From: Centroberyx gerrardi
Lineage: Eukaryota > Chordata > Actinopteri > Beryciformes > Berycidae
Length of the DNA: 64,000 nucleotides
Assembly: GCF_048128805.1 (NCBI RefSeq)
Contig: NC_136012.1
Location: 5,869,121-5,933,120, forward strand
Direction of reading: 5' to 3'
How positions within the stretch are numbered: position 1 is the first letter of the stretch; the number at the start of each line of letters is the position of its first letter. Below, piece by piece: positions 1-12,497 of the stretch. The position numbers and the translations under genes are program-made. The notes under the pieces are model-generated. The model worked only from the letters and a program-made list of their open reading frames with translations. It made no database searches and was not told where the DNA came from.

Positions 1-204
1 AACCTACACCTGCCCTACAGTGGCATTTTAAGAAACCGAATCCATTCAAATCTTAAAATATATGAGCCCATCCTAACCCTAACTCAGGGATAGAATCAAG
101 TGGTTGGAACATGTGTATGAATGTCTATCCATGTACACTGACTAAGAGTAGACAACTTATAACTTAGTCTATATTTGAAGTATAGGGATTCATGTTAACA
201 TTAT

Positions 205-2646
205 ATGTCTTCTCTCTCTCAGCAGGAGCAGATTGAAAAGAGCAAACCTATCTTGTCCTTTTCTTCTGTGAAACACATACGTGATGAGGATATAGATGGG
301 CCAGAGGAAATTATCATGTTCCTCTCCCCCGCCAATTCCCTCACAAATATCGACAATGTGCAAAGTCTGCACTATTCATCATCAGACTTGGTTCCAGGGG
401 ACTCTCAACTGGAGTTGCTAGCACCATCCACCAGCCAAGACAGTGCTGAGGAAGCCCGATACTGGCAATTGGAATCCAACTATGCTGAGTCTCATATTGC
501 TTTGGAAGTCCAGGATCACAACTTGGTTGATTCAAGTGAACTGGATGCTCTGAAGAAACTCTTGGAGAACGAGAGAAAAGACAAAGCTGCTCTAGGAGAA
601 ATACTGGAGAAAGAAAAAGCTGACAGGACTCTTCTTCATGATGCACTGGAGAAGGAAAAGTCATCTAAAGCTGCTCTTGAAGAGGCCTTGAAAAAGGAAA
701 ATATGGCCAGGGAGGCTCTTGAGGAAGCTTTGAATAATGAGAAATTATCCACAGCTACTCTTAAAAAAGATTTGGCCAAGGAAAAGTCAGCAACAATTGC
801 TCTTGAGAAGGTATTGTGTACGAAAAAATCTGACAAGGCAGCTCTCCAGAAGTCTCTGCAGAAGAAGAGGCTCGACATTGCTAAACTTCAGGCCACACTT
901 GCGGAAGAGCAGTCCAACTACGCACAATTCCGACTAAGAGTGGAAGCACTTACATGTGAGCTCAAAGATGGCGAGAAAATAATGAAGCAGCTCAAGAAGG
1001 ACTTGGCAGACTCTGTTACCAAGCAGAAAATGCAAGTCAAAGCACATGACAAGCTGGTTCAGCAGAAAGAAGCTAAAATCCGGGAGCTTCAAGACCACAT
1101 CATTGAACTTCAAGACAGCCTCTTAAAAATCAAAACTGACAAGTTCAAAGTCCAGCACCTCCAAAGAGAGATTGAAACCAAGGACAATCTCCTGTTTTCA
1201 TTGAAGATGAAAGCAAACCAGATGGCTTCAGAGCTAACTGAAGAACAGAACAAGAGCTGGGGTCTGCAGAATGATATTGCAGATGCTCTATCCCAGCAGC
1301 AGAAAGCAGAAGAGGAAAGTATTTGCCTGACTCGTGAGAACAAGGCAAAACTCAAAGAAATCCAAGAGATTACATCCTCTCTGATGACAGAAAAAGCCAA
1401 AAATGCCCAGCTGCAAGGAAGACTTCAGGAGCAGACTAAACACACAACAGCTCTTAGCACGCAAGTGCAGTCTTTGGGAGAGGCGATTGCAGCAAAAGAT
1501 GCTCTTCTGTCTTCAAAAGGCCAAAGTGTCAATCAGCTGACTTCTGAGGTCTTAGAAGGAGCGAGCCAGATCAACAAGCTCCAACGTGACCTAGAGGCTG
1601 CCCTTTCTGAGAAGCAGCTGTCCCAGAGAAAGCTACAAGAAACCCAGGAAACTTGTAGAAAAATTGAGCAGGCTGCGTTCAAACAGAAGATCGAGTTGGA
1701 CCAAGTTTGCAAGCAGCTGAATATTTTGGATGAGGAACTCGATCAGAAGACTCTGGCTCTGGACAAGAGCCTGACAGCTGAGAAGTTCCTGAGAATTTCT
1801 GTGGAGGAGGAGCAGAAACGTTCTGGGAGGATGAGCTCAGAGATCCAGACCAGAGTAAATGAGATAGCCACGCTTAAAAATCAACTCAGTGAGAGCCAGC
1901 ACACTGAGATCTCAATAAGGAGGAGCCTGAACTCGGACACTGAGGCTCTCAAGTTGAATTATGGTAACCTGGAGGCAAAATACAACGCTCTACAGGGTGC
2001 ACATGAGGATCTGCAAGGTAAGTATCATTCCCTCTTAGAGAATCACCAGGAGCAGATATTGAAGAAAGATCTCGTCCTCTCTGAACAGCAAGCTACAAAT
2101 GTCAAGCTTCAGAACACAGTTGATCTCCTCAAAGCCATTCAGTCTGAGGACAAGAGCGATCAGAACAAATTGCAAATTGAAAAGACCCAAAACTTCAAAC
2201 TGCGACTCAAAGCCAACCAAATGGCTTCAGCCCTCAAAGATGAAAAAAGCGTCTGCAAGAAGTTCCAGGCTGAGCTCCTTGCTGCCCTCTCAACACATGG
2301 GCAGCTGACAAAGGAACTACAGAAAGCCAAAGAAGACCTTTCAAGGCTGGAAGATGAGAGGGTAAAGTATGCGGCAGAGGCCGATGGGAGATCCAAACTG
2401 CTCCAGGAGCTGGACAGCAAGCGCAGTACGCAAATAATTACCCTGGAACAAACTACAAGGGCTCTCAAGGAACTGCGAATGGAACATGAAGCTTTGGAGA
2501 GAACTCACAACGACCTGGAATCTAAGCATTATTCCCTGCTTACAGACCATGGTATCCTCAAAGTAAAATTTGACAGGCTCCATTACACCCTGCATTCCAA
2601 GATGCCTGTCGAATTCTCCACTCTCAAATACTCGGCAGGTTTATAA
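205..2646 (+). CDS. Large coiled-coil protein, last or single coding exon
   Basis: An uninterrupted reading frame of 813 codons ends at TAA. Composition is Glu/Lys/Leu/Gln-rich with almost no Pro or Gly after residue 110, so nearly the whole chain should form a long alpha-helical coiled coil; no signal peptide or membrane segment is seen. Residues 119-244 are nine consecutive 14-residue (two-heptad) repeats of the type x-L-x-K-E-K-S-x-x-x-A-L-E-E. A motif K-A-N-Q-M-A-S occurs at residues 336 and 669. The first ~110 residues are less helical and acidic. The ATG at 205 follows an in-frame stop at 196-198, but the pyrimidine run ending in CAG at 208-225 is a good splice acceptor, so the true exon may begin at 223 and upstream exons may lie outside the window. 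I do not recognise the gene. Cytoskeletal or centrosomal scaffold proteins look like this, but that is only composition. Confidence 0.8.
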   Translation: MSSLSQQEQIEKSKPILSFSSVKHIRDEDIDGPEEIIMFLSPANSLTNIDNVQSLHYSSSDLVPGDSQLELLAPSTSQDSAEEARYWQLESNYAESHIALEVQDHNLVDSSELDALKKLLENERKDKAALGEILEKEKADRTLLHDALEKEKSSKAALEEALKKENMAREALEEALNNEKLSTATLKKDLAKEKSATIALEKVLCTKKSDKAALQKSLQKKRLDIAKLQATLAEEQSNYAQFRLRVEALTCELKDGEKIMKQLKKDLADSVTKQKMQVKAHDKLVQQKEAKIRELQDHIIELQDSLLKIKTDKFKVQHLQREIETKDNLLFSLKMKANQMASELTEEQNKSWGLQNDIADALSQQQKAEEESICLTRENKAKLKEIQEITSSLMTEKAKNAQLQGRLQEQTKHTTALSTQVQSLGEAIAAKDALLSSKGQSVNQLTSEVLEGASQINKLQRDLEAALSEKQLSQRKLQETQETCRKIEQAAFKQKIELDQVCKQLNILDEELDQKTLALDKSLTAEKFLRISVEEEQKRSGRMSSEIQTRVNEIATLKNQLSESQHTEISIRRSLNSDTEALKLNYGNLEAKYNALQGAHEDLQGKYHSLLENHQEQILKKDLVLSEQQATNVKLQNTVDLLKAIQSEDKSDQNKLQIEKTQNFKLRLKANQMASALKDEKSVCKKFQAELLAALSTHGQLTKELQKAKEDLSRLEDERVKYAAEADGRSKLLQELDSKRSTQIITLEQTTRALKELRMEHEALERTHNDLESKHYSLLTDHGILKVKFDRLHYTLHSKMPVEFSTLKYSAGL
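208..225 (+). other. Probable splice acceptor of the coiled-coil exon
   Basis: A pyrimidine run (TGTCTTCTCTCTCTCAG) ends in two possible AG sites, at 221-222 and 224-225. Splicing here keeps the same reading frame, so the ATG at 205 could be intronic. An RNA read crossing this point would settle it. Confidence 0.55.
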
Positions 2647-3440
2647 ATTGCGATTGCAGTGATACTAGGCCCCTACTAGACACATCTCTCCCCTGATAAA
2701 TTTGGCAAATTGAAGAAAGATTACAAATCCGCCACCAAATGAATTTATAGTAAATGAACAAAAAAAATGCACTGTAAACCCAGAGGAGTCTCTAACTCAA
2801 ATACTAAATTTACTAGTCTCCCAAATGTAGACATAACTGAAACATTTGTTAAAACAACGCATACGGTAAGTGTTTCAAATAGTAAAATGCTGATTTACTA
2901 TGGCGTTGGTGCTGTAATTAATGCAATATTGTTCAGTTTTAAAATTACACGCGCATCATACACTTTGATTTAGGGGTTACAAACTTTGGCACAACACCGC
3001 GGTCTATGTTTGGAGTCACCAATTTAGTACTGCCCAACTTGTGAACCAAATGAGGATGGTTTCCCCGTGAGCCGGGTTCCTCTCAAGGTTTCTTCCAGCT
3101 AAAAGCTCGGGAGTTTTTCCTTGCCACTGTGCTCATGCTTGCTCTCGGGGATTGGTGGCTCTATATGTCAGCTGAACTGAACTGGCTGCCTGCCTCAAAG
3201 TTCCCCTTCCCCCTCTGTGGGCATATAATACTATGTTTTTTTTTTTTACCCCAAAAAAACATATCACCTAAAGTCTAAATTAAGGCAATTTTAAACAATT
3301 TGGGCTTTACAGTGCATATAAATTCAAGAGTTGGTTGACTGGTTTACAGTATTTGCCCCCCAGTGTCATGATATTCAGATTTGATAGCCATGCTTTTACT
3401 GTATTCATTGAAAATAAAGTATTTGAAAAGTATTTTTTTC
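2647..3440 (+). other. 3' UTR and poly(A) signal of the coiled-coil gene
   Basis: AT-rich non-coding sequence follows the stop codon. AATAAA lies at 3413-3418, with TG/T-rich sequence after it, so cleavage near 3435-3445 is likely. Confidence 0.55.
3030..3165 (+). repeat. Dispersed teleost repeat fragment in the 3' UTR
   Basis: The segment contains GGTTCCTCTCAAGGTTTCTT followed by GGGAGTTTTTCCTTGCCACT. From general familiarity this pair of blocks occurs in many copies in teleost genomes, often near gene ends. No complete element boundaries can be seen, and the class is not assigned. Confidence 0.4.
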
Positions 3441-4253
3441 TGTATTGTGTTCTTCCTCAATGTTTACATTAAAGTCTAGAGTTTTTAAGATAAGATAGGA
3501 TGTTAAAGGAGAATTGATTTTTTTCTAGTGTGAATGTCTAGCCCCTTTACACTGGCCATCAACATGTGTCTTGTATCCGAATTGTGTCTAGATCTGATGT
3601 TGCTGGATTACATTTACACTTGACATTAAAATATGTCTCCAGTGAAATCGGATTTCTCTTTCCCTCACCAAAGTGCAGATTATCACGTCCATTATATTTG
3701 TGTTTTTTAAACATCTCGTCTCGCTTGTTCTCTGTCCACGAGTCTCCTGACATTCCATTTTTGCAAAATGCATTATTATCTGAGCTGCCTGCTGCCTGTT
3801 TGTTTTGCTTGTGCTAACTGTAAGTTTATTTCCGTTTATGTAGCTCCTATATGTGGATAGGAGACTCCTGACATTTATACTTTGCTGTTCATGTGGTCAA
3901 ATGCATCTCTGACCACTTGCAGAGGTGGTTAAGGTGATCAATCTCCATTTTTGCACTATCCAATTGCAATCCGATCACCCAGGACACATGTTAATAAGTA
4001 CAGACAAAACACCTATGCACAATCAAGCAACTAGACCTGTGGCATGTCATATATTGAATTTTAAAAAGGAAATCAATGACTGCATAATGCTTTATTATTT
4101 CCTGTTCTGCTTGGAATAATAATGCTACAATAAAATGTAAATGTTAAAATGAATCCATGTGCAATCCATGTACCATGGACAAATGCAAATGGAGAGACAG
4201 AAGAGGCTGAGGAACAGAGTGACAAAGAGTCAAAATTAAGAGGAACAGAGCAT

Positions 4254-6290
4254 AGCCCCTTTCACACATGCAGCCTGTTCCATAAATTTACCGGCACAGG
4301 GCTCGTGTGTGAAAAGGTGCCGTTGTCGAAATGCCGGTAAATCATCAATTGGACAGACATGGAAAGGAACTAACCGTAAACATAATTTCTGGGAAATGAC
4401 AACAGTGGAATTTAACGGTATTACCAGTATTGTGTGAATGGTAGCATTACATTAAACAAGACTAGGTAGACCCAGTGCAAGCCGGGCCTCTTGGCTTTCA
4501 CACCCTAGTGTAATACGTGTTCTGTACTGCCCGTGACCTGCTCTATCATTTTCAGTCACATTGACCCCTGGAGACATTTTGAGTTTAATACAATGTTGGA
4601 AATAGAGGCATTTATGCCCCTTTATGTCTTGACTGTTACCAAACTATGTTTTTGAGAAAAAGGGCCTCGAAGTTTGCAGTCATTGCAGTCAAGTTTGCAG
4701 TCACATTTTGAACTTCAACCACAGTTAAAGCTACACTAAGCATTTTTTTCTAACCACTAGAGGGTGACAGATACCTCAACACATTTGTAAACCCACAGCA
4801 AAGCTACTGGACGGAAGCCCCTTAGGACAAACTGTGTATAAAGGCTAATGGCTAAAATAAATGTACCTACGGAGAAATATTGCCGGTTACCAGTCTCGCT
4901 TTGCCAGATTTTTCTCCCGCTGAAGGTTACATGTCCCACAATGACAAGTGAAGAGGCAGGTAGCAAGTTTGCTAGTTGAAAACGTTTACTCGCTCACTTC
5001 ATCGATTCAGCCACTACTCGGGCCGACTTTGACAACAAGCTTTAGGAAAGAGGTGAAAACAACAGCACAGCTGGTCCGCGTGTGTGGCTATTTGTTTATA
5101 TCATTACATCTCACGGAAATCTCCACGTAGCACACAATAGTTTCAGGATTGGTTACAGGGTCTGAAATCGCTTATTGCAGGTTTAAGCCTCACTTGTGTA
5201 TGGAGATGCACTTGAGCAAACTTATGTGCACACGTCATGTATGCATGCACACGTGTGCGAGGAAGAGTCACCGGAGTCACTCTCAACAGGTCGCACATTC
5301 ACCGGCACCGTGTTAGAAAGTAGACTATAGCCTGAAATGAAGTCAGTCCACAGTTGCAGCGAGATGGAGTTTAATATTTTAGATATTTCTGCCGGGAATT
5401 CATTACTATGTTGTTTAATAGTAATAATTTCAGTCTGTAATAGTTTATCACTGATTTCAATTAAATTTCTCTCGATTTGGTTTCTCTCTCTCTCGCTCTC
5501 TCAGGTTGCGATGCCTGACAACTACGTTTTCCGCGGAAGAAACATTATCTTTGATTGGACAATAAAGTGAACGATGATGATAACCCTAACCCCTATAAAC
5601 AGTGTTTTAAGCCCAACAGCATTTATACCGTTGCCAAGTAAATTGAAAACCATGAACCTGGCAACATGAGAGGAAGCCGTGAATGCGAGCAGCTAGTAGT
5701 TTCACTCTAGGCTGGCTTGTCATCGTACCTTCACGAGCTTCATAACTATATTAACATTTGAATTTCATAATAATATTTACACAGAATGAAAGGTAATACT
5801 TTATTTTATCAAAATCTGATAAAACCCCAAAAAGCCAAAAATCGATGTTTACATTTGCACATTGAGGTCTAGGTTACTTTATGCAAATCAGGGGCAAATC
5901 CATGTACAAACTTTTAAACTGGCCGTTGTCGATGTAAAATGAAGACTCAGCAACTGCATGGCTGATTTCTCGCCTCAAATCTTTTCAGAAACACGTTTCG
6001 GTGAACTATTTTCGTAATATAAGAGAAAGTTTCCAAACGAGCCGCCATGTTTTTCCAGGTTGAAATCCAGGGACAGAAACACACCATGACAGTGCAAACA
6101 GAACTGTGTAGGGCTTGACGCCACTTCTCGCGCGACTTTCAGCAATGGGTAGTCAGCTACTTTCACTCCTCTAGGCCAGTCCCAGAGGCCCGGCAAAAAG
6201 CGGAAAGGCATGTCTTGTGTGAACAACAGAAACTGCTACCTTTACTGGGAAAATAATTTTTTTTTACGGGTTTCATGTGTGAAAGGGGCT
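4254..6290. mobile_element. Candidate ~2-kb element with 17-bp inverted ends
   Basis: AGCCCCTTTCACACATG at 4254-4270 is repeated in inverse at 6274-6290. Nothing between them encodes a transposase, so this would be a non-autonomous DNA transposon. No target-site duplication was found, so boundaries are uncertain and the two ends could belong to different copies. A second element is nested inside at 4725-5186. Confidence 0.5.
4725..5186. mobile_element. Nested TTAA-flanked MITE
   Basis: The ends read TTAA-AGCTACACTAAGC and, on the other strand, TTAA-ACCTGCAATAAGCG. The TTAA at both edges fits the piggyBac or Kolobok target site. The first ~90 bp of a related copy, including the block CTAGAGGGTGACAG, is present at 57147-57243. 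Confidence 0.55.
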
Positions 6291-6345
6291 CCTGACAGAA
6301 ACATAGCAGAGAGAGAGGAGGAAGCCGCCTGCCAGAGCCAGCATT

Positions 6346-6490
6346 TTTACTTTATTTGATAGGTGAAAGTAGAGAGACAGGAAATATTGGGAAAGAGAGA
6401 GGGGGATGACAGGTCCTGGGCCGGATTTGAATCCAGGACGTCATGGTTACATGGTACGCGCCTTAGACCACTAAGCCACCAGGACGCCCC
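6346..6490 (-). mobile_element. tRNA-derived SINE
   Basis: Read on the minus strand, the head carries a pol III A box TGGCTTAGTGG (6468-6478) and a degenerate B box GGATTCAAATCC (6423-6434), spaced as in a tRNA gene. A pyrimidine-rich tRNA-unrelated tail runs to about 6346. The B box has lost the canonical GGTTCGA, so it is an old copy rather than a functional tRNA. Confidence 0.75.
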
Positions 6491-7739
6491 ACACTCATAT
6501 TTCAGACTCAAGAGGTGAAGGACCTGTGCAGCCACATTTGAAGCTGTTTCAAGGGACATTCTGTGGAGATATACTGCAGTAACACATCAACTCACTGTAT
6601 GATTGTTTAATTTCCATGGCATTATCAAAATTCCTCTGATAGATTAATTAAAAGGGAACACTGATTATGTTCTTCCAATGGTCCAATGCCCATATTTGTG
6701 AACAACTAAATCCAATAGCTACAAGCCATAGAATTTGACTTTAATTTGTTATGTCATCTGATTGGAAAACCTGGAGCTATTCTACAGTATAGAGAATGAA
6801 TGCGACACTGATTTTGTGGAACTATGAAATATTTTGGCTCTTACACCAAAATTAGCTCAAACGACGAAACTGTATAGATACACAAAGTCAGTATCCTCTC
6901 AAGTGTTTTATGGAGCAGCTCCAGCTTTTCCAGCCACGTGACTAAACTGTCCTCTAAAACAACATGGGAATTCTTTAACTAAGTTGTATTCCAATTACAG
7001 TATATTAGCTGAACGACCATTCAAGCATTAGAGAGGGAATTCCTGTTGCAATGATTGATAGCTCTGTGTTTATGAGCAGTGAAAGAGCGGCCAAAGTCTG
7101 TACTCAAAGCTTGTAGTCACAAGTAGAAAACAATAAGCAATAAATCTCAACTGTCTCAGTTGACTGCTTTTACTCAGATTGGTGCTTTGTTTTTATTTTG
7201 ATGTCATTTTTGCTGTGTGTGTACTGGGATGTCATGCTGGTTGGCGCCTTTATTCATGTCATCGTTTTGGTTGGTGTGTTTTTTGTGTATTTGGATGGAT
7301 AAGAGTGTCAGCTAAATGCCTGGAATGTAAAGTGTAGTTCTGTCTTGAGGCTTCAGAGCTTCTAGCCGGAAGGAGAAGTGCTTATGAGCAACCACTATAG
7401 GGCATTAAGATGGAAAATTAAAGGAAAACAATGGAAAACCTGAAACCAACTCTCAATGAAAGGGAAACAGCATTCACCTCAGGCAACAGGGTTGAGGGCA
7501 AACTCACACAGAACAAACTGAATAAACAGATAAAACAGGCCAAGAAAAGCATACAGGGAGAAGGTGGAGAGGCTCTTCCAGGAAGGTAAAGCCAAGGACG
7601 CCTGGCAACCCAACTATATCCGGCCTGAGGGCAGATGAGTGTTTCACCATGGCGGAGAGCTGCTCAAGATGAAAGTCAGCCCACATCTCATTCTCTGGGT
7701 CCTGTCGTTTTCTGACATACGGACACCAGCTGGTCAGAA

Positions 7740-8150
7740 TCTATGGTCACTACAGCTCCGTAAGAACCATCTCCGCTGTCATCTCACCTGTTCTCTTCAC
7801 CCTGTGCACTGATGACTGCAGAGATTCTCTACATCAAGAACTCAGATGTTGCAGCCTCCGTGGAAACCAGCAACTCAGAAATGGATGGGTTTGCTGAGCG
7901 GTTGCAGGTCAAACAACTTGGACCTCAATGCCTCCAACACTGAAGAACTGGAACTCTCAGGCTAGTCTGGCTAGTTAGCGCCACCTGTTTTTCAGATTGT
8001 TTTTATGACTGTTTCTTATGATCTTACGTTTTCTGGCTGTGTTATGACTATGATATACTGTGGTTATTGTTACTGTCTTGATGTATGCCTGTGTGTGTGT
8101 TTGATGCCTTGAAGTTTCTTGCAGAATAATAAAGTTATCTGAATCTGATG
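7740..8150 (+). mobile_element. Decayed LINE fragment (L2-like)
   Basis: Around 7775-7830 one frame gives peptides resembling the V-I-S-P-V-L-F-T-L-C-T-D-D-C motif of non-LTR reverse transcriptases. The block ends with AATAAAGTTATCTGAATCTGA (8128-8148), similar to the 3' tail of the copy near 30.38 kb. Stops and frame breaks are frequent. Confidence 0.45.
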
Positions 8151-8345
8151 CAAGCCAATTACAGAAGTTGATATTTTATTGAAATGAGAGCTGCTGGCTG
8201 GATCAAGCATATGCAGCAATTTGTGGTGGTATTTCAAAATTAGTGGGGGGTTTTTAAGTGAAAATGTGTCTACCTTGTCTATATAAAGTGATATAGTATA
8301 AAAGTAATATAATAATACGATTTTTCATTAGGGCCCCTCCACAAA

Positions 8346-8349
<4 letters not shown>

Positions 8350-8393
<44 letters not shown>
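8350..8393. repeat. (CT)n microsatellite
   Basis: Twenty-two uninterrupted CT dinucleotides. Confidence 0.95.
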
Positions 8394-8397
<4 letters not shown>

Positions 8398-9849
8398 ACT
8401 TTTTCAAAACAATTTCAAAGCGCCAAGCCAAAGCTGGGTTGCCAGAAATGGAAATGGTATTCAAGGCTCTAATTATGCAATGTTGACAAAAGCTTTTCCC
8501 AAATCCCTAATACAGTCTGAATAAAAAACTGGGGGGTATTTGGCTAGTACTATTAAACAGGGTAAATTAGATTACCCAAAACAATAGCCTGCAAAAACAA
8601 TTCCTAAGGACAAATCACCATCATTTTCCTACAATATTCCTATAGGAACTTAGAGTGTGGCTGTGGTGCTCAACAGTGTTTATAGTGACTTTTCCTATGA
8701 CTTAACTTCTATGATACCAAGATAATATTCCTATAATATTCCTGTTGGGACTTTTATTATAGGGTTAGTATAAGAAATATGAGTACATAAAAAAATTCCT
8801 CTCAAAATTTTGGCACTAAAGACACTCTATACAGCAGTGATGTACAGTAGTGATGTACAGTATACCTTTCCCATCCCAAGTTTACCAGAGAAATAAAGCT
8901 GTAGTTTTGCTTTCAAACACTAGATGGCATTACTGAGACGTCACTGCAGATCTGGCAGGCTGAAGTGAGACCACATTTCCCTTGGTTTAACCGCAGTTGC
9001 ATATGTGTAAAAGTTCATCTGCCTTTTTGGGCTGACAGAAATCTTTATTATGAAATTTCATAGCATACATAATAGTAAGTTGTATCAAACTGATGTAACT
9101 TATATGAAGATAGGGCTTTTTTAAGGGGAAAATCAAATGTTTTTCTGAAAATATAATTGACTAATATTGGTGGTAGTTTGCATTATGATGATCTTTGACT
9201 GGGGGTCATAGTTTACCCAGCTTGCCATTTACCTCTATAACACTGTTCATGGCAAAAATGCCTTTAAACAGAGCTTTTATATCCAGAATGCATGTTGATA
9301 TCAAGCAACAAAATACTGAAGGATTCTTTTTTGTGATAAATATATGCTAAAAGATGTTTTCTCCTAATTAATGGTTCAATCATGTTACATATGACAGCAT
9401 GGGATTTGACTAAGTTTACTTCTAGGCAAAACAAACACTTGAGCATCGTCCACTTAAGGAAACTCCAGGAGATTATTGAAGGCGTTTCTCTTTTTCCCTC
9501 CATTATTGGGGCAGCAGGAAACAAAAAGGCGGGATGAGCATTGGTTTCTGGGTATTGGAGTAAGGCAAAGACTATTAGAAGTCATGGAGCGGAGGGATAT
9601 TTTTTAGATCCTGCACTCACTGTAGAGAGGATAGGAGAGAGGCGGGGAGGAGTGAAGGAGACACAAATAGACATCCCATAATAAGGCGAGTGTGCTTACC
9701 CTGCCTAATGGCGTCTGTGGTTGGCAGTCGTCAAGGCGAACGGCCAGCCATCCGCCGAGGCCTCCGCAGCAAACAGGAAGTAGTGCGAGAACTGAGAACA
9801 GCAACTGAAACCGAAACAGCAGTTGGCGCTCTGGTTAGACGTGCTCCGC

Positions 9850-9851
<2 letters not shown>

Positions 9852-9880
<29 letters not shown>
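9852..9880. repeat. (TG)n microsatellite
   Basis: About 14 TG repeats. An IRF-like GAAACCGAAAC motif lies just before it at 9807-9817. Confidence 0.9.
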
Positions 9881-9882
<2 letters not shown>

Positions 9883-10269
9883 TGTGAAAGAAAGAGCCAT
9901 CTGCACTGCCTCTATTCCTCCCAAAGCAGAACCACAAGCACAAGCAAATGTTTACCACAGAACACACACTCGCGTACCAGTATTCGTCATTACATTCATT
10001 ACATGTATTAACCCGTAAACCTCAGCATGGCCCGCCAAACATTTAACCCTTACCTTAACCTTAAGTCTAAAAGTTAAACCTAACCCCTAAACTGGCCCAT
10101 TTTCACAGTGAAGACAAACAAAATGTCTTTTATCTCAACAGGAACAGAGGTCTCTGACACGCCATAAAAACGGACTCTGATCTTTATGAGTTCACTAGAT
10201 AAACCCTCGGCAATCTAAACCGCCTCTACACTTCTCATAAAAACCACAGATTAAATAAAAAAAACAGTC

Positions 10270-10275
10270 TTTATT
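10270..10275 (-). terminator. Candidate distal poly(A) signal, possibly of irf2
   Basis: The minus strand reads AATAAAGACTG followed by a T-rich stretch, a typical vertebrate cleavage context. It lies 4.3 kb past the irf2 stop. If used, the 3' UTR would include two MITEs. Other weaker TTTATT matches lie closer to the stop. Confidence 0.3.
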
Positions 10276-12497
10276 CAGATTTACAAGATGATCCACAGGT
10301 ATGATAGTTACCATGATGATGTGCAGAGAATAAACAGTCGGGTGCGTTGCTGTGTGGAAACCTCTCAACTCCAGTACGAGTAGCTGAGCAGTTAGGCTTC
10401 TTATTGGCATTTTTTCATTTTATTACTTGAAGTGAAAGGTAATATGGTGCTTTATGGTATGTGTTGAGTGCAAGACTGTAACACAAACCCCGGCACTGAA
10501 TTGTAAAAGAGAAGGGAGATTTTCCATTTGGACCAGTTTGTCTTATTAAAACCTATTGACATGGATGAAAATCCTGTTAAAAGAGCACTTTAAAAAAAAA
10601 GAAAGATTACAGAGAACTAAGGGAGTGCTGGCAGCTATGCTTTTATCCCATTCCAAACACATTCTGCAGTTTAAAAAACCAAACATGATGCATCGACAGA
10701 AGAATGAGAATTTGACGCTTAATTCCCTTAATGTTGACTTTTCGGGGATCGGAGGTTTTCATCCATCAGTGATAATGTGTTGCGTGAATCTGGCAACTAA
10801 ACATCGAATCACAGAAAAGCAAAACACAGGTTGGTGAGATCAACCAACCACCTGATAGAAAATCATATTTTCAATAATAATAATTACAAATCATCAACAT
10901 TCATTATTTTCTTCTTTTTTGGGGGGAGAAACACAAAAATAAAATCTCAATGTCCACTTTGGATTAATAATGACATCCCTTTACATAAAACTAATGAAGC
11001 AGAAAAGGGCACTGGGCTTAAGTGCACATTAGTTATTCCATACTAGGCCTCTTTGTATTCATACACCATAAGACATGGACAACCTTTTGAGGCAATGTAA
11101 ATTAGAAAAGGGTCTGAATATTTGTCAATTTTAAGTCATTTCAAACTTTGAGCTGGACTGCCAAAGAAATAGAAAGTAAAAAAAATACCTATTCCCATGG
11201 ATCACAATAAAACAAAATGATTACTTTGAAATCAATACACTTGGATTGCTTTGTAGGCACGACGACAACAATGCCATTCCCATGCCAAATAACGGCTATA
11301 ATACACAGCAGACTGATAAAGTTGAACAAACTATTGAATGATAATATAGTCCTCAGTGGGGATGTGAAGTGACCAACAACACACAATTGTTGTAGATAAC
11401 ATAGTGGCCTTACAATGGCATACGTGATAAAAAAAAAAAATACACACTGCTGGTCATGGCTGTTGAAAAAATTACCAATATACATTGCTTAAAAATATTG
11501 CCCATGTACTACGGCCTTTAAAGTGGCTACAAGGCTGTTCCATACAGACACCTCTTGAAAAAACTGTAACCATGGTCCAGAATAAATCCTTGAAGAGTTT
11601 TGAACAATCCAGCAGGACTTCCAACTGAATCTCTCAGTATGGGTCTGTCCTACAAGACTAATAACGAAGGCACACGGAAGAAACATTTGTTCAGGCGATT
11701 TCTATCCCACGTCTGCCGTCGAGTGAACCTGAATCACTGGGATTCAGTGGGATTCTTCAACGAATTCACCGCATGATAGCCGTGTGTATCCAGTGTAAAA
11801 CTCCAAGGATTGGTTCCGAGATACGACAGATTCCTATTAGATTTGAAAATGATTTGTCTTATTGTGTTCCTGTGGGAACTTTTGGAGCTGCTCCAGGCTG
11901 GAGAGCTCTGTGGAGGGCGGGTCAGGCAGGCTGGGATTCAGGACTGTGCTTTAGCCTGCTAGCTGCTAACACAGTTAGCCTATACATCAAACTACAACTG
12001 CAACATGAGTCGAGTGAAAGGGCCTGAATAAGAGAAACAGCTTTGTTTAGTGCCACTGTTCATCGTTCTGTGCATACATTTCCATTTTGGGGTGTCAGAA
12101 GTAGGTTCTCTTTTGTTTACAAGAGGTTGTGAGTGAAAAGGGCTGCGAACCAGTGGGCGACAACATGATACAGTGTAATCTAGTTCAACAGCTGATACTA
12201 TAGCTAGAGGCTAATGTACTCTACTCTAGGGGGAGTGGAAGGGAGGGGACGATGACGGCACAGGAGAAAGAACGGCTGTGCAGTTGGAAGAAGCACTCAA
12301 GTCAAGTAGGTAATGGGATGTTTTGAGCTGAGGAGAGGACAGTGCTGTTATGAGAGGCTGAACTAGGGCCTAAAACTAATGAACATCACAGCTGAGGCTC
12401 GGCCGTCCTCTCCTCTTTTATCTTCCTATGGGCTCAGAAACTTCCCAGTTCCCTATTATCTTGAAGACGGCAAAATACTCACTTTACCTGTCATCAG

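Noticed and set aside
6352..6490. Functional tRNA gene
   Set aside because: A and B boxes are present but the B box is degenerate, no cloverleaf was apparent, and a pyrimidine-rich tail follows, as in SINEs.
11773..12027. 84-residue plus-strand frame
   Set aside because: It ends in low-complexity TAGC-rich sequence typical of fish repeats, has no recognisable motif and no supporting splice or poly(A) context.
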